A DNA stretch of 64,000 bases from assembly GCA_028622995.1 (NCBI GenBank), contig JAJQJQ010000003.1, positions 8,370,001 through 8,434,000 on the forward strand, written 5' to 3'. Positions 23,544 through 33,576 of this stretch are shown here, piece by piece. A program made the position numbers and the translations under genes. This stretch comes from Panagrolaimus kolymaensis. Lineage: Eukaryota; Nematoda; Chromadorea; Rhabditida; Panagrolaimidae. The first letter of the stretch is position 1. Each line of letters opens with the position of its first letter. The notes beneath the pieces are model-generated. The model had not been told where the DNA came from, searched no databases, and saw only the letters and a program-made list of their open reading frames with translations.

Positions 23544-23991
23544 TTAGCTTAGGCATTTTTTTAAATGATATGCAACAAAAAAAAAAAGAAAAAGACTAGA
23601 AGCCTTTTTTTATAATGGATTTACCAATGACAGATTTTTTTATTTTAATAAACTATGGTTTTAAACGCCTCTTCGCTGGCTTCTAAGAAATTAGCTAAAG
23701 TTCAATTACAGTATTTAAATAAACATTTTTTTAATTTTTTAAGCCGTTTTTTTTTATTGTGATGTATGCTTTTTTCTTTCTTTTTTAATTTTGTGTATGT
23801 TCTTTTTAATTTGCATGTACAAAAAAACGACAAATTTTTCCTAGAACCTTTTTTTTCTCACCTTGAAAATGTATCTTTTTTTTTTGCCACATTTTTCTTT
23901 TAACCTAAATAATTAAATATTTAACACAAACCACTTTTTTTGAAAAATTTAGTAAACAGCTATTTTTTTAATTTAATTTTTTGGTTTTCAG
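23544..23991. other. Region between transposon and GPCR 2
   Basis: AT-rich DNA with no identifiable coding exon. It ends in a good acceptor (TTTTCAG at 23991). The first coding exon of the GPCR must lie here or beyond the transposon. Confidence 0.4.
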
Positions 23992-25477
23992 CAACATCCA
24001 TGTCGTAGAATTAAGTAATTCTCAGAGGATGTGGACGGTAGCTTTTGTATGTGCTGTATATTCAGGAGCATTTTTATTTGGGTTTATAGGAAATTTATGG
24101 GTTATTATTGCTTTATATCGATCAAGGTATATTTTGCATTTTTCGATGTTGGTTGGGACTCAAAGAAATAAGGTTTTTAATTTTTTAAGGTTATTTTGTT
24201 TTTCACGCCATTATGCACCAGTTCCATTAACTCCAAGTGAAAGATTACGAGCATTTATATTTGTTTTGGCTGTAGCAGATTTTATGGTGCTTCTTACGAT
24301 ACCCATGTCACTTTCACATATTTTAAGTGGTAGATGGCCTTTTGGAGATATTGTAAGTCTTTCTTGGAAGAAAAAAATTTTTTTTAAGCTTATAAATATT
24401 TAATCCTTTCTTCATATTTTTGTTGTTGCTTTTTTAGTTATGCCGAACTCATACAGCAATCGATCGAGGTGGAAAATTATTTTCTGTTGTTGTATTAACT
24501 GCGATGAGTTTACAACGATATTTGGTGGTTTGCACTCGTTGGAGATATACAGCATCCACAACGTTAACAACTCTTATTCCAATTGTTTTTGGAATTTTAG
24601 CATGCGTGGTTGTTCCAATTGTTTGGGAAATTCGGTATACTAAAACCATTGTCGTTAATTTTGGGGTAAATTGTTTGCTTCTCTGATTTTTTAAATTTTA
24701 TGTATTTTTATTTTTTATAGGCAAATGCTTCATCAACAGTTTGCTTAATGATAATGCCAGAAAATATTGAACCATTATTTATTAATTATACTTTTATGTG
24801 CGGATTTGCTGTGCCTTTATGTGTTATGGCTATATGTTATTTTATGTTAGTTAGGCATGTGAGAAATCGATTTCGAGAAAGAAAAGGTAAGCAAAAAAAA
24901 TATGAGATAAATACAACTTTGTAAAATATAATACATAATTACTTTTTTTTCATTTTAAGGCTTTAATACAAGCCAAATTCGACGCCCCCGTTATATGTGT
25001 CAATTAACAAACTCCGTAATTAGAATAGCAATATTTCATTTTACATGTTGGGCGCCATTTTGGTTTTTTACTGCTTCACCTTATATTGTTCAATTACTTC
25101 GTTTACCACCATTACAAACAGAATCAACTTGGTTTGTAAAACACAAAAAATTAATTGAATAAAAACCGGTTTTATAGGTTTACTACGGGACGTCTATTTG
25201 GAAATATGTTACCTTATATTAATTCTGCAGGTAAGAAGAAAAAGAAAAGAAAAAGGAAAGAAGGAGATTAAAGGTCAAATTCCCATTCTCATCTTACTCA
25301 TTCTTTCTTTTAAAACAAAAAAATATTTGTATTTAAATGCACTTTTTTATAGGAAATTGGATATTATACGCGTTTTTAAATAGAGATGTTAGAAATCATA
25401 TTATTCGACGGGATAGCAAAAGTAATACTGGATACGGGTTTCAACCAGTTACAGTTTCATACCGTCCTACAATGTAA
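23992..25477 (+). CDS. Rhodopsin-family GPCR with QRY motif (5' incomplete)
   Basis: Exons are 23992-24352 (possibly split by a 63-bp intron at 24127-24189), 24438-24665, 24721-24886, 24960-25131, 25178-25230 and 25353-25477. TM1 holds GFIGNLW. TM2 holds LAVADFMVLLTIP. TM3 begins with a Cys (LCRTH) and ends in SLQRYLVVCTRW, so the acidic residue of DRY is replaced by Gln. The second extracellular loop has a Cys and an N-glycosylation site (NAS). TM6 reads FHFTCWAPFWF. TM7 reads YINSAGNWILYAFLN in place of NPxxY. The tail is short. The TM7 pattern is close to that of the other GPCR in this window, and both look like nematode peptide receptors. No start ATG is seen before TM1 in an exon with a good context; ATG at 24031 could start the protein just before TM1, but an upstream exon is more likely. 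Confidence 0.8.
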
Positions 25478-25828
25478 TTTTAAAAAAAGAAGAAGATGAA
25501 AGTGCAATTTTTTAAATTAAAAAATTATATATTTATTAAAATTAAAAATGTTGATTGATGCTAATAATTTTTATTTGTAAAAAAAAAGAAAAAAATCAGG
25601 GAAATAAAAAACTTTTAATAAAATTGGAATATTGCAAAAAAAGAAAAACTAAATTGCGCACATGTCTTCGATTATCAAGACAAAAAATGTAATTTATTTA
25701 TAAATGAAGACAGTCGAGTAGTCAATTCACGCAATCATTAACTTTCATTGCATCCTTTTTTCTTATTTCTTTTTCCTATCGATCAATCTCGCTACCATTT
25801 ATTTTTGATCAAATTTGTTGATAGAAGA

Positions 25829-27382
25829 ATGTTGCGTTTTTCTTTCATTACTCGACGTTGTATACCACCACCACCAACGAGAACCCGCAATTATTCATCT
25901 GCACGTAATGAGTTTGTTTCACAACTTAAAGAAGAATTAGCTGCAATTAGAGTAAGCCTCAATTATTATTATCTCAAAAATGAGTAATTAAAATTTAACT
26001 AATCTCTCACATCATTTTTTATAGGATGCAGGCACATATAAAACTGAAAGAGTTATTATGGGTCGTCAAGGAATGGAAATAAATGTTGAAGGTTTTGCAG
26101 ATAAAAAATATTTGAACTTTTGTGCTAATAATTATCTTGGTTTAAGTAGTCATCCTGATGTCATTGAAGTTTGTGTTTTCTTCTGCTTTTAATAACTCCA
26201 TTCAAAGTTTATTTATAGGCTGGAAAGCAAACTTTAGAATCTCATGGCGCTGGACTTAGTTCAGTTCGGTTTATATGTGGCACGCAAAATATTCATAGGC
26301 AATTAGAAAAAAAGATTGCGAAATTTCATGGCCGTGGTGATGCTATTCTTTATGCTGCTTGTTTTGATGCAAATGCAGGCATATTTGAAGTTTTAACAAG
26401 TTAGTAAATAAATAATAATAACTACATATTTAATTATTTATTATTATGTCAAACTTTTTATAGCCAAAGATGACGCAATTATTACTGATGAATTAAATCA
26501 TGCATCCATTATTGATGGAATTAGACTTTCAAAAGCCAAACGTCTTCGCTATAAACATCTTGATCTCGCTGATCTTGAACAACAATTAATTGAAGCTAAA
26601 GGTTTTCAATTTTTATTTTTAATATTTTTAACCGAAGGAGTTTTACAGATTGCCGCCGTCGAGTAATTGTCACTGATGGAGTTTTTTCCATGGATGGAGA
26701 TGTTGCTCCATTGAAGGAAATCGCTGAACTTGCAACCAAATACAATGCTTTAATGTTTTTGGATGAATGTCATGCCACAGGTTTCATTGGTAAAACTGGT
26801 CGAGGCACTGAAGAATTATGCGGGTTGAGTGGACGTGTGGATCTTATTAATTCTACTCTTGGAAAAGCTCTTGGAGGCGCCATGGGTGGCTACACAACTG
26901 GCCCACAAGAATTCATAGATCTTTTACGTCAAAAATCTCGCCCTTATCTTTTTTCTAATTCCCTTGCACCCAGTGTTGTTGGATCATCCATGAAAGTAAG
27001 ATAAAATTACAAACCATCAATTTTTTAAGATATTACTTTAAAGGTCTTAGATATGCTCATCGATCACAATACCTTTGCTAAAGAATTGCATAAAAACGTT
27101 GATCATTTCCGTGGTGAAATGAATAAAACAGGCTTCAAAGTTCTTGGAAATCCTACTCATCCTATTTGCCCAGTTCTTCTTGGTGATGCTCGACTTGCAG
27201 AAACATTCGCTAAAGAAATGTTAAATGAAGGAATATATGTCGTTGGATTCAGTTATCCCGTGGTTCCAGTTGGTAAAGCTCGCATTCGAGTCCAAATTTC
27301 AGCAGCACATACCACCGATCAAATCGAAAAATGCATTGGAGCTTTTAAGAAAATTGGTCGTAAACTCAATGTCATTAGTTAA
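25829..27382 (+). CDS. GCAT: Glycine C-acetyltransferase (2-amino-3-ketobutyrate CoA ligase)
   Basis: PLP enzyme of mitochondrial threonine breakdown; it splits 2-amino-3-ketobutyrate with CoA to glycine and acetyl-CoA. Exons 25829-25951, 26025-26168, 26219-26399, 26464-26601, 26649-26995 and 27044-27382 give 423 residues, close to the usual length. The N-terminus is Arg/Ser-rich with no acidic residue for about 25 residues, as expected for mitochondrial import. Core motifs are [44 protein letters not shown] and LDECHATGF (PLP-contacting Asp and His). The Schiff-base Lys lies in STLGKALGG. The C-terminus has the [20 protein letters not shown] block of the family. The 350 bp upstream (25478-25828) contain no other gene. 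All exons join in frame. Confidence 0.95.
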
Positions 27383-27823
27383 ATTACAGTTAAATATGAT
27401 AATAAAATTTTTCATTTATAAAATGTTACTTGCATTTTATTAATTAAATTTTCGTAACATATTTCTCTCTTTTCTTTTTAAACATATTATTCGATTTCAC
27501 AACTAAAAAAAAAATGGTCACAGATATGCTTTTGTTTTCAATCAAATGAAACTAAAAACTACGTTTGGAATTCATTCTGAACAAATTAGTAAAATGTCAT
27601 ACATTTTTGTAAATGTTTAAATTTTTACAGTAAAAAATTTTGTAGGCTTGCATATTTTTTTAAACTGATATCAACTTACAACAAAAAAAAAAAGAAAATT
27701 TGCATGAAAACAGAATGATGCTTGATTTTTGTATATAAGAAGCAAAATTACTCATAAAATTTTTTTACTTCATTTTTTCGCGTTTCAAGTTTGGCCGTCA
27801 TCGTTGTTCGTTCATCAAATATC
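27383..27823. other. Intergenic, promoter of mucin-like gene
   Basis: 3' flank of GCAT (AATAAA near 27401) followed by AT-rich DNA. A TATA-type sequence lies 92 bp before the next start codon. Confidence 0.45.
27732..27739 (+). promoter_or_regulatory. TATA-box candidate
   Basis: TATATAAG lies 92 bp upstream of the mucin-like start codon, a plausible distance given a short 5' UTR. TATA-like strings are common in AT-rich DNA, so support is modest. Confidence 0.4.
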
Positions 27824-28631
27824 ATGAAACTCGTCGTCGCTCTTCTCGCTGCTGCTGTTTTTGCTTCTCTCATCTGTCATGCATCTTTTGAAAGATATGA
27901 AGAAATGGATGGAAAATGTCCAACTTTAAGATTCTGTGATGCTAATGATACTCCTTGGCTAGCTAGTAGGTTTCTTTTCCTTTTTTAAACCTCAAAACCA
28001 AACATTAAATTTTAGCTGAAAAAGTCATTAAAGATTGTGCATGTTTTCGATGGGGCTGTATAATTGATAAAGTATACTATAGAGGAACTGGATGTGAAGG
28101 TGAAGATATGGTTTGTAAAGATGGCGTCAATGAAGATTCTCCAAACCCATTTGTAAGTTTTTTGGATGATTTCTCATAACTTTAAAATTCATTATTTAGC
28201 AAAGAAGAGAAATACTTCGTTCTGGACCCTGTGATCCTACTCTGCCTAAACCACAAACTTGGCCTAAACCACCACCAACTACTACTACTACTACTACAAC
28301 TACTACCACTACAACAACTACTCCTGAACCAACAACAGAAGAAGCAATTGCAACAACAACTCCAACTACAACACCAATTCCAACTACAACACCAATTCCA
28401 ACTACAACACCAATTCCAACTACAACACCAACTCCAACTACAACACCAACTACAACACCACCAACAACTGCAACTACAACTACTACTCTTCCTACTCCTA
28501 AACCAACAACTAAAGAAGCATTTACAACAACAACAAGTGGAACCGATGAAACAAAATATGGTGCTTGGAAACTTGCTGGAATGGCTTTTATTGGATGCTT
28601 CGTTTTCTTCTTTGGTGGTCAACTTTGGTAA
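27824..28631 (+). CDS. Secreted or surface mucin-like protein with Cys-rich head
   Basis: Exons 27824-27965, 28016-28152 and 28200-28631 give 236 residues. Residues 1-21 are a signal peptide (KLVVALLAAAVFASLICHA). The mature head of about 75 residues has eight cysteines (CPTLRFC, DCACFRWGC, TGC, MVC, GPC) and no family I recognise. It is followed by about 100 residues of Thr/Pro repeats (PTTTP units), a likely O-glycosylated stalk. The last 20 residues are hydrophobic (MAFIGCFVFFFGG) and end with QLW, so the protein is either anchored by a C-terminal helix or modified with GPI. A role at the body surface or in a gland is an inference from composition. It follows GCAT on the same strand, but 441 bp away. 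Confidence 0.75.
28362..28447 (+). repeat. 18-bp tandem repeat coding for Thr-Pro units
   Basis: The 18-bp unit CCAACTACAACACCAATT recurs head to tail about 4.7 times with little divergence. It encodes PTTTPI repeats in the stalk of the mucin-like protein. Copy number is likely to vary between strains. Confidence 0.88.
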
Positions 28632-29178
28632 AAATCGCTCATTCTCTTGGTGTTGCTTCGTGTCACTGTTTTCTTTTTTAAAGTATTAATATGTAATAAT
28701 AATAATAAATAATCTAAATATATCTTGTGTTTTTTTGATGATAAACGGTTACGTTAGAAAGGTTAAAGAAAAGCAAAATGAAGTCATATGCGCCGCTTCT
28801 TTTTCGGCAAACTTTCGAAGTTATGCTTCATTTTCTTCGGCTTCAATAGAAACTTCAAATAAAGAAGAAAAGGAAAAAAAGCAATTTTATGGTATCAATA
28901 AAACTAGAATTATCCCTTGTAAAGATAAGCGAGTTGAATGCCCAAAAGTGTTTCATGTTATTTAGCAAGTTTGAATTGTTATTGTTTTAAATATCACGTC
29001 AGTCATTACTTGATTACTGAAAAGGTTAATCTAAGTTTCAAACAAAGATTGTAATTGATCAGGAATAATATTTTCCTGCTTTAATATAGACACATAACGT
29101 TGTTAAAAATAACATGAATTTATTTACTATACAAGCTACATAAAAAACGTAAACATAACAAAAGAAGTAAAATAAAAT
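28632..29178. other. Convergent 3' intergenic region
   Basis: 3' flanks of the mucin-like gene and bS18m. A 76-codon plus-strand frame at 28735 begins at a TTG-type codon, has no splice or motif support and is treated as chance. Confidence 0.4.
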
Positions 29179-29604
29179 CTAAGCATATGAATGAGGTGTT
29201 AAAGGTCTAAGAGGATCATACAATTTAGGATCATTCAAATATTTTGGATCTTTAACAAATACAGGCATATATCCATATTTTCGACTCAAGGCAATAGTTT
29301 GTAGTAAACGCTTGTGTTGCATTGTACATAATCCAGTTACATGACGTTCATAAACTCGACCAGAAAAAGTTGAAACAAATTGTTGAAGAAGTCGAGCATT
29401 TTTATAATTCATTTCAACTTGATGTTCACATAGAAGACATTTACGTTTTGGTTTTTCATATGGATTCTTTTGTAATACAATAGGTTCATCTTCATTATCT
29501 TTGATGATGGAATCAAATGGAACAGGAGTTGATGAAATTGAACGAACAATAAAAGTTGAGCATGTTTGAAATAATTGAAGCTTGTTGATTGCTGCTGGTA
29601 ACAT
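29179..29604 (-). CDS. MRPS18C: Mitochondrial ribosomal protein bS18m (MRPS18C type)
   Basis: A single exon of 141 residues encodes a small-subunit mitochondrial ribosomal protein. The N-terminal 50 residues are Ser/Ile-rich and weakly basic, as for a mitochondrial presequence. The bS18 core contains KRKCLLCEHQVEMNYKN (CxxC), then LLQQFVS, GRVYERHVTGLC, HKRLLQTIALSRKYGYMP, and a C-terminal tail with FVKDPKYLNDP. bS18m members often carry these Cys residues for metal binding. An acceptor-like TTTTCAG lies 7 nt upstream of the ATG (minus strand), so the message may be trans-spliced. A longer frame overlapping its 5' end is a shadow. Confidence 0.92.
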   Translation of the reverse strand: MLPAAINKLQLFQTCSTFIVRSISSTPVPFDSIIKDNEDEPIVLQKNPYEKPKRKCLLCEHQVEMNYKNARLLQQFVSTFSGRVYERHVTGLCTMQHKRLLQTIALSRKYGYMPVFVKDPKYLNDPKLYDPLRPLTPHSYA

Positions 29605-30798
29605 CGTTGTGCTGAAAATGGAAAGAATGGATTAATTGATAGTTTACAATCGAAAAAAAATAAAAGTTTGTTTTATCGTGGAAAATGGATGAGAAAAAAG
29701 GGAAGAATTCAGAAAAGAGAGCTTCGATACTCCAAAAAAACTTTTTTTTCAATTGTTTCACGATAAAAAAAATCGTTTCGAGACTTTTTTTATTTAGAGA
29801 CTTCGTAAAAAAATGAGCCTCATTCATTTTCCTCATTGCTTCTAGGCAAAAAAAGCGTGTGTGACTCGTTTCTTCCATTTTTTCTTTTCCTTCATTTTTT
29901 ATTTCCAAAAACTTCAAACTTTCTATGTTTATTTATGTTAAAAACACCATAACTCGATTTATTATTATTACTTGTTTTTACTTTACCTTATGATCGTTAA
30001 TTAGTGACTCTTTTTGATAGTGAAACAGTTGTTTTATTTTTTTTAAAGCTGCGTGTCAAGTTGCTCCTAAATATATTTATCCCGCATTTCTCTCCTTTTG
30101 TCTTCCTCTTTTCATTTGTTACTTTTTTGCATGTACATACGTTGAGCAACTCCCTCTCTCCGTGTTGATTTTTGTTTCATTTTTTAATAGAAAATAAAAT
30201 TTTTCTATAAACGTTGAAAGTTCCTAAATTAAATATAGCCAAATATTAACTAGCGTTCGTTAAATGTTGCGTAAATTTCAATTCATTTTCTCTTTTAAAC
30301 TTTCGGCGTTTTATGCCTGCTTGAACCTTTAAAAAACTACTTATCGCTATAACTTTTACATGCGTGGCCAAAGTTTAAGGACACTTTGCACTCGACATGT
30401 GTGTGTGAGATAAAAGCAGATGTCAACAAAAAATGTCGTCAGTTCATATTGTCTGCATTATCCTAGTGTTTCAGCTAACTCGCTCTTTAGTTACTTGCGT
30501 CAAAGAAAACCACAAGCACTTTCATTTTTTTGTTGGGAAGCGTGAAACTTGCAGAAAAAAGTGAACATTCATTACTTTTTTCTCTTTCGTTATTGTCACT
30601 TTTTTTCGATTCATTTTTTTTACCTTCAAAGCCTAACCTTTTTGTGCCTCAAAAAATAAACCTGTCTGAGTTGTTTGTCCTTGGATGGAATGTTTTTTGC
30701 GTGTCGTGTATTCGTAGATTTTATCGTTAAATTTCATGCTTTTGAGAATTTTTAATGAAAATAATGTTATTATTTAGGTTTATTCTGTGGCAAGGATA
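29605..30798. other. Divergent upstream region of bS18m and PRODH
   Basis: About 1.2 kb of AT-rich DNA with no protein-like frame. Two mitochondrial genes diverge from it. Non-coding 5' exons could lie here, since PRODH is preceded by an acceptor at 30778. Confidence 0.4.
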
Positions 30799-33042
30799 AT
30801 GCCTCTGCTAACTCCTGGTAAAGTAACATCCAAACAAACTCAAATCTTATTATTCAATGCTTACCGGTTCAGCTTTGGGCAATCAAAACTACTATCAAAT
30901 CTTTCGTATCTCAATCAACGTCAAAATCACAATTCTTCTATTTTGAAACCAGAAACTCCTCATGTTTCACGTGCTTCTGTTGTTTCTGTAGCATCATCTG
31001 TGACGCCATCAGCTGAAGCTCTTCAAGAAGTCGATAGATGTTATCAAAAATTGGATCTAACATTCGAAAATGCCAAAGAAGCTTTTAAAGTTGGTTTGTT
31101 TTGTTTCCTTTTGTCTAACTATCAATGGCTTTTTAGAGCAAATCAAACTATGAACTTATTCGTGCTTTAGTCGTCTTACGATTATGCTCGGTGGATTTTC
31201 TTGTACAACAAAATCAACGCATTTTACAAATATTACGAAATACTGTTGGTGCAACTCTCTTCAAACGTATCTTAAAATCAACATTTTATGGTCATTTCGT
31301 TGCTGGTGAAAACCTTGAAGAGGTTTGAACTTTGTTCTTGTTTATTCATTTGACCTTTGTTTCTTTATAGATTGCTCCTACAGTTCAAAAGAACCGAAGA
31401 TTTGGTGTTAAATCCATTCTGGATTACAGTGTTGAATCTGATATTTCTCAAGAAGAAGCTGAAGAGAAAGCTGTTGAAGGTATTGTTGGTAATGAGGAAA
31501 TCCCACAGGTTTGTATTTGCTTGCGTATCCTTTTTCCACATTTATATCATGGATTTATAGGTAGTGGAAGGCGTGGTCGATGCAAAAACCGCTGAAGCAA
31601 CACATCAACGTTATACTGTTCATAAAGAATTCGGTGATCGTCGTGTGGATGTTTTTAATGCAAGAACTTACTTTTACACGAGTGAAAAAGAATGTGATAA
31701 AAATATGGAAACTTTTTGTAACTGTATTGATGCCGTCGCAGAAGCTACTCGTCGTGAAGGTTTTACTGCTATCAAACTTACTGCATTAGGTCGTCCTCAA
31801 CTTCTCCTGAAACTTTCTGAAACCATTGCTCAAACTCAAAATTTCTTCAAAGCTTTAACTGGTTCAACATGGGAAAATCTCGTTATGAGTAAAATAAGTG
31901 AAGAAGATTTCCTTAAACGTCTCAAAGAATTTGGAATCAAAACCGATAGCAGGATGGTTCAAGAATGGTTTAAGATGGTCGATTTCGATGAAGATGGATT
32001 TGTTGATTTTTATGACTGGGGTCGACTTCTTGATGAAAACAAGGAATTAACTTCAATGTTCTCCGTTCTCAACATTAAAACAGGAAAGGTTGAACCTCTT
32101 ATTCAAAATTTGTCACAAGATGAAGAACAAGAGGTTAGTGGATGATATCTTCTCATTTTACTTTTGCAATTGATATTTGTTTTTTAGTTTGCTAATATGA
32201 TGCAACGTCTCGTCCATGTTGCTGATTATGCTCAAGAAAAAGGAGTGCGTATCATGATCGATGCTGAACAAACTTACTTCCAACCTGCCATTTCTCGACT
32301 TACGGTAGCTTTAATGCGAAAATACAATAAAAATGGTGGCCAAATTCTCAACACATATCAAGCATATCTCAAAAGTGCTTTATCCAATATTGAAATCGAT
32401 ATGCATTTAGCAAAACGTGAAAATTTCCATTTTGGTTGTAAACTTGTTCGTGGAGCTTATATGGATCAAGAACGTAAACGTGCTAAAGCTGTTGGATATG
32501 AAGATCCTATCAATCCTGATTATGAAAGTACGAATGATATGTACAATCGGTGCTTGAGTCGAATTATAAAAGAACGTGAAGAACGTGGCGTTGGACAAGT
32601 TTCTGTTATGGTTGCATCTCATAATGAATTATCTGTTCGACATGCTGTACAAATGATGAAAGATAGTTCGATCGCACCAAGTGAAAGAGTTATTTGCTTT
32701 GCTCAATTGTATGGAATGTGTGATCAAGTAAGTTACAATGTACCTTTATTATAAATACATATGTTTTTACTTTTTAGGTTTCTTACTCTCTTGGACAAGC
32801 GGGTTATTCTGTCTACAAATACGTTCCTTACGGGCCAGTTTTAAAGGTAATTTATTGAAACATTTATTAGTTTAAACAATTTTATATCTGATTGTGCTTT
32901 GCAGGTTCTTCCATATCTTTCTCGTCGTGCTCTTGAAAATGGTTCAATGTTAAAGAAAGTTCAAAGAGAACGAAGCTTATTATGGAGAGAACTAAAACGT
33001 CGTCTGAAATCTGGACAACTCATTTACAATGTTCCAACTTAA
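30799..33042 (+). CDS. PRODH: Proline dehydrogenase with EF-hand insertion
   Basis: FAD-dependent inner-membrane enzyme that oxidises proline to pyrroline-5-carboxylate. Exons 30799-31089, 31137-31322, 31371-31508, 31561-32133, 32188-32727, 32778-32846 and 32905-33042, all phase 0, give 644 residues. The N-terminus is basic and lacks acidic residues for about 50 positions (import signal). The barrel starts with [28 protein letters not shown] is typical of the family. An EF-hand ([12 protein letters not shown], a complete 12-residue calcium loop) interrupts the barrel at about residues 343-354. Then come [47 protein letters not shown] and [12 protein letters not shown]. The C-terminal [14 protein letters not shown] and RRLK complete it. 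Animal PRODH proteins are known to carry this EF-hand. The ATG at 30799 follows a TATTTAG acceptor by about 20 nt. Confidence 0.96.
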
Positions 33043-33576
33043 TTTGTTTTAAATTCAGCTCAATCGAACGGGGATTATCCTAAGATTCTCAAAATATAGT
33101 TATTTTATTAGGAGCTTATTATTACGGTGCTTAATTTACATTAGACATGATCATAATATTGTTTTCTTTTTTATTAGTTAAATATCGTTTATTTGTAGTG
33201 ATATTTCTGATTGTTTGTATTCTTTTTTTCTAATACTACTAACATTTGTAATAGTTCTTTCGCGATTTCCGGTCACAATATGCATAATATCTTGTTTTGT
33301 CATTAATAAACCTTTTTGTAAACTGTGTATGTTATCATTAATAAAGATTCTCTAATTTCAAATGGAATTAGTTCCAATGATGGAGTAATAATTACCTTAT
33401 TTCTGATGTTTTTTCTTTGAATCAAATTACAGTTACACTTGCTCATGAAAGACTTGCACATTGAATCACATGACTTACAAATGCGTTTGTACATAATATT
33501 ACTATCGTTTATTACAAATCTGTTAGTTGTTTTTCAAATCATTGTGTCAATACTATTATGTTTTATCCAATTCAAA
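33043..33576. other. Convergent 3' intergenic region
   Basis: 3' flanks of PRODH and NT5DC. A 63-codon Cys-rich frame on the minus strand (33494-33303) lies within the probable NT5DC 3' UTR and has no further support. Confidence 0.4.

Noticed and set aside
28182..28622. Long Cys/Ser/Trp-rich frame on the minus strand
   Set aside because: It is the antisense of the Thr/Pro-repeat exon of the mucin-like gene; composition mirrors ACA/ACT repeats.
28735..28965. 76-codon plus-strand frame between mucin-like gene and bS18m
   Set aside because: Opens at a non-ATG codon, no motif and no acceptor; treated as chance.
33303..33494. Cys-rich 63-codon frame on the minus strand
   Set aside because: It lies in the likely 3' UTR of the NT5DC gene, has no signal peptide or splice partner and ends in low-complexity sequence.
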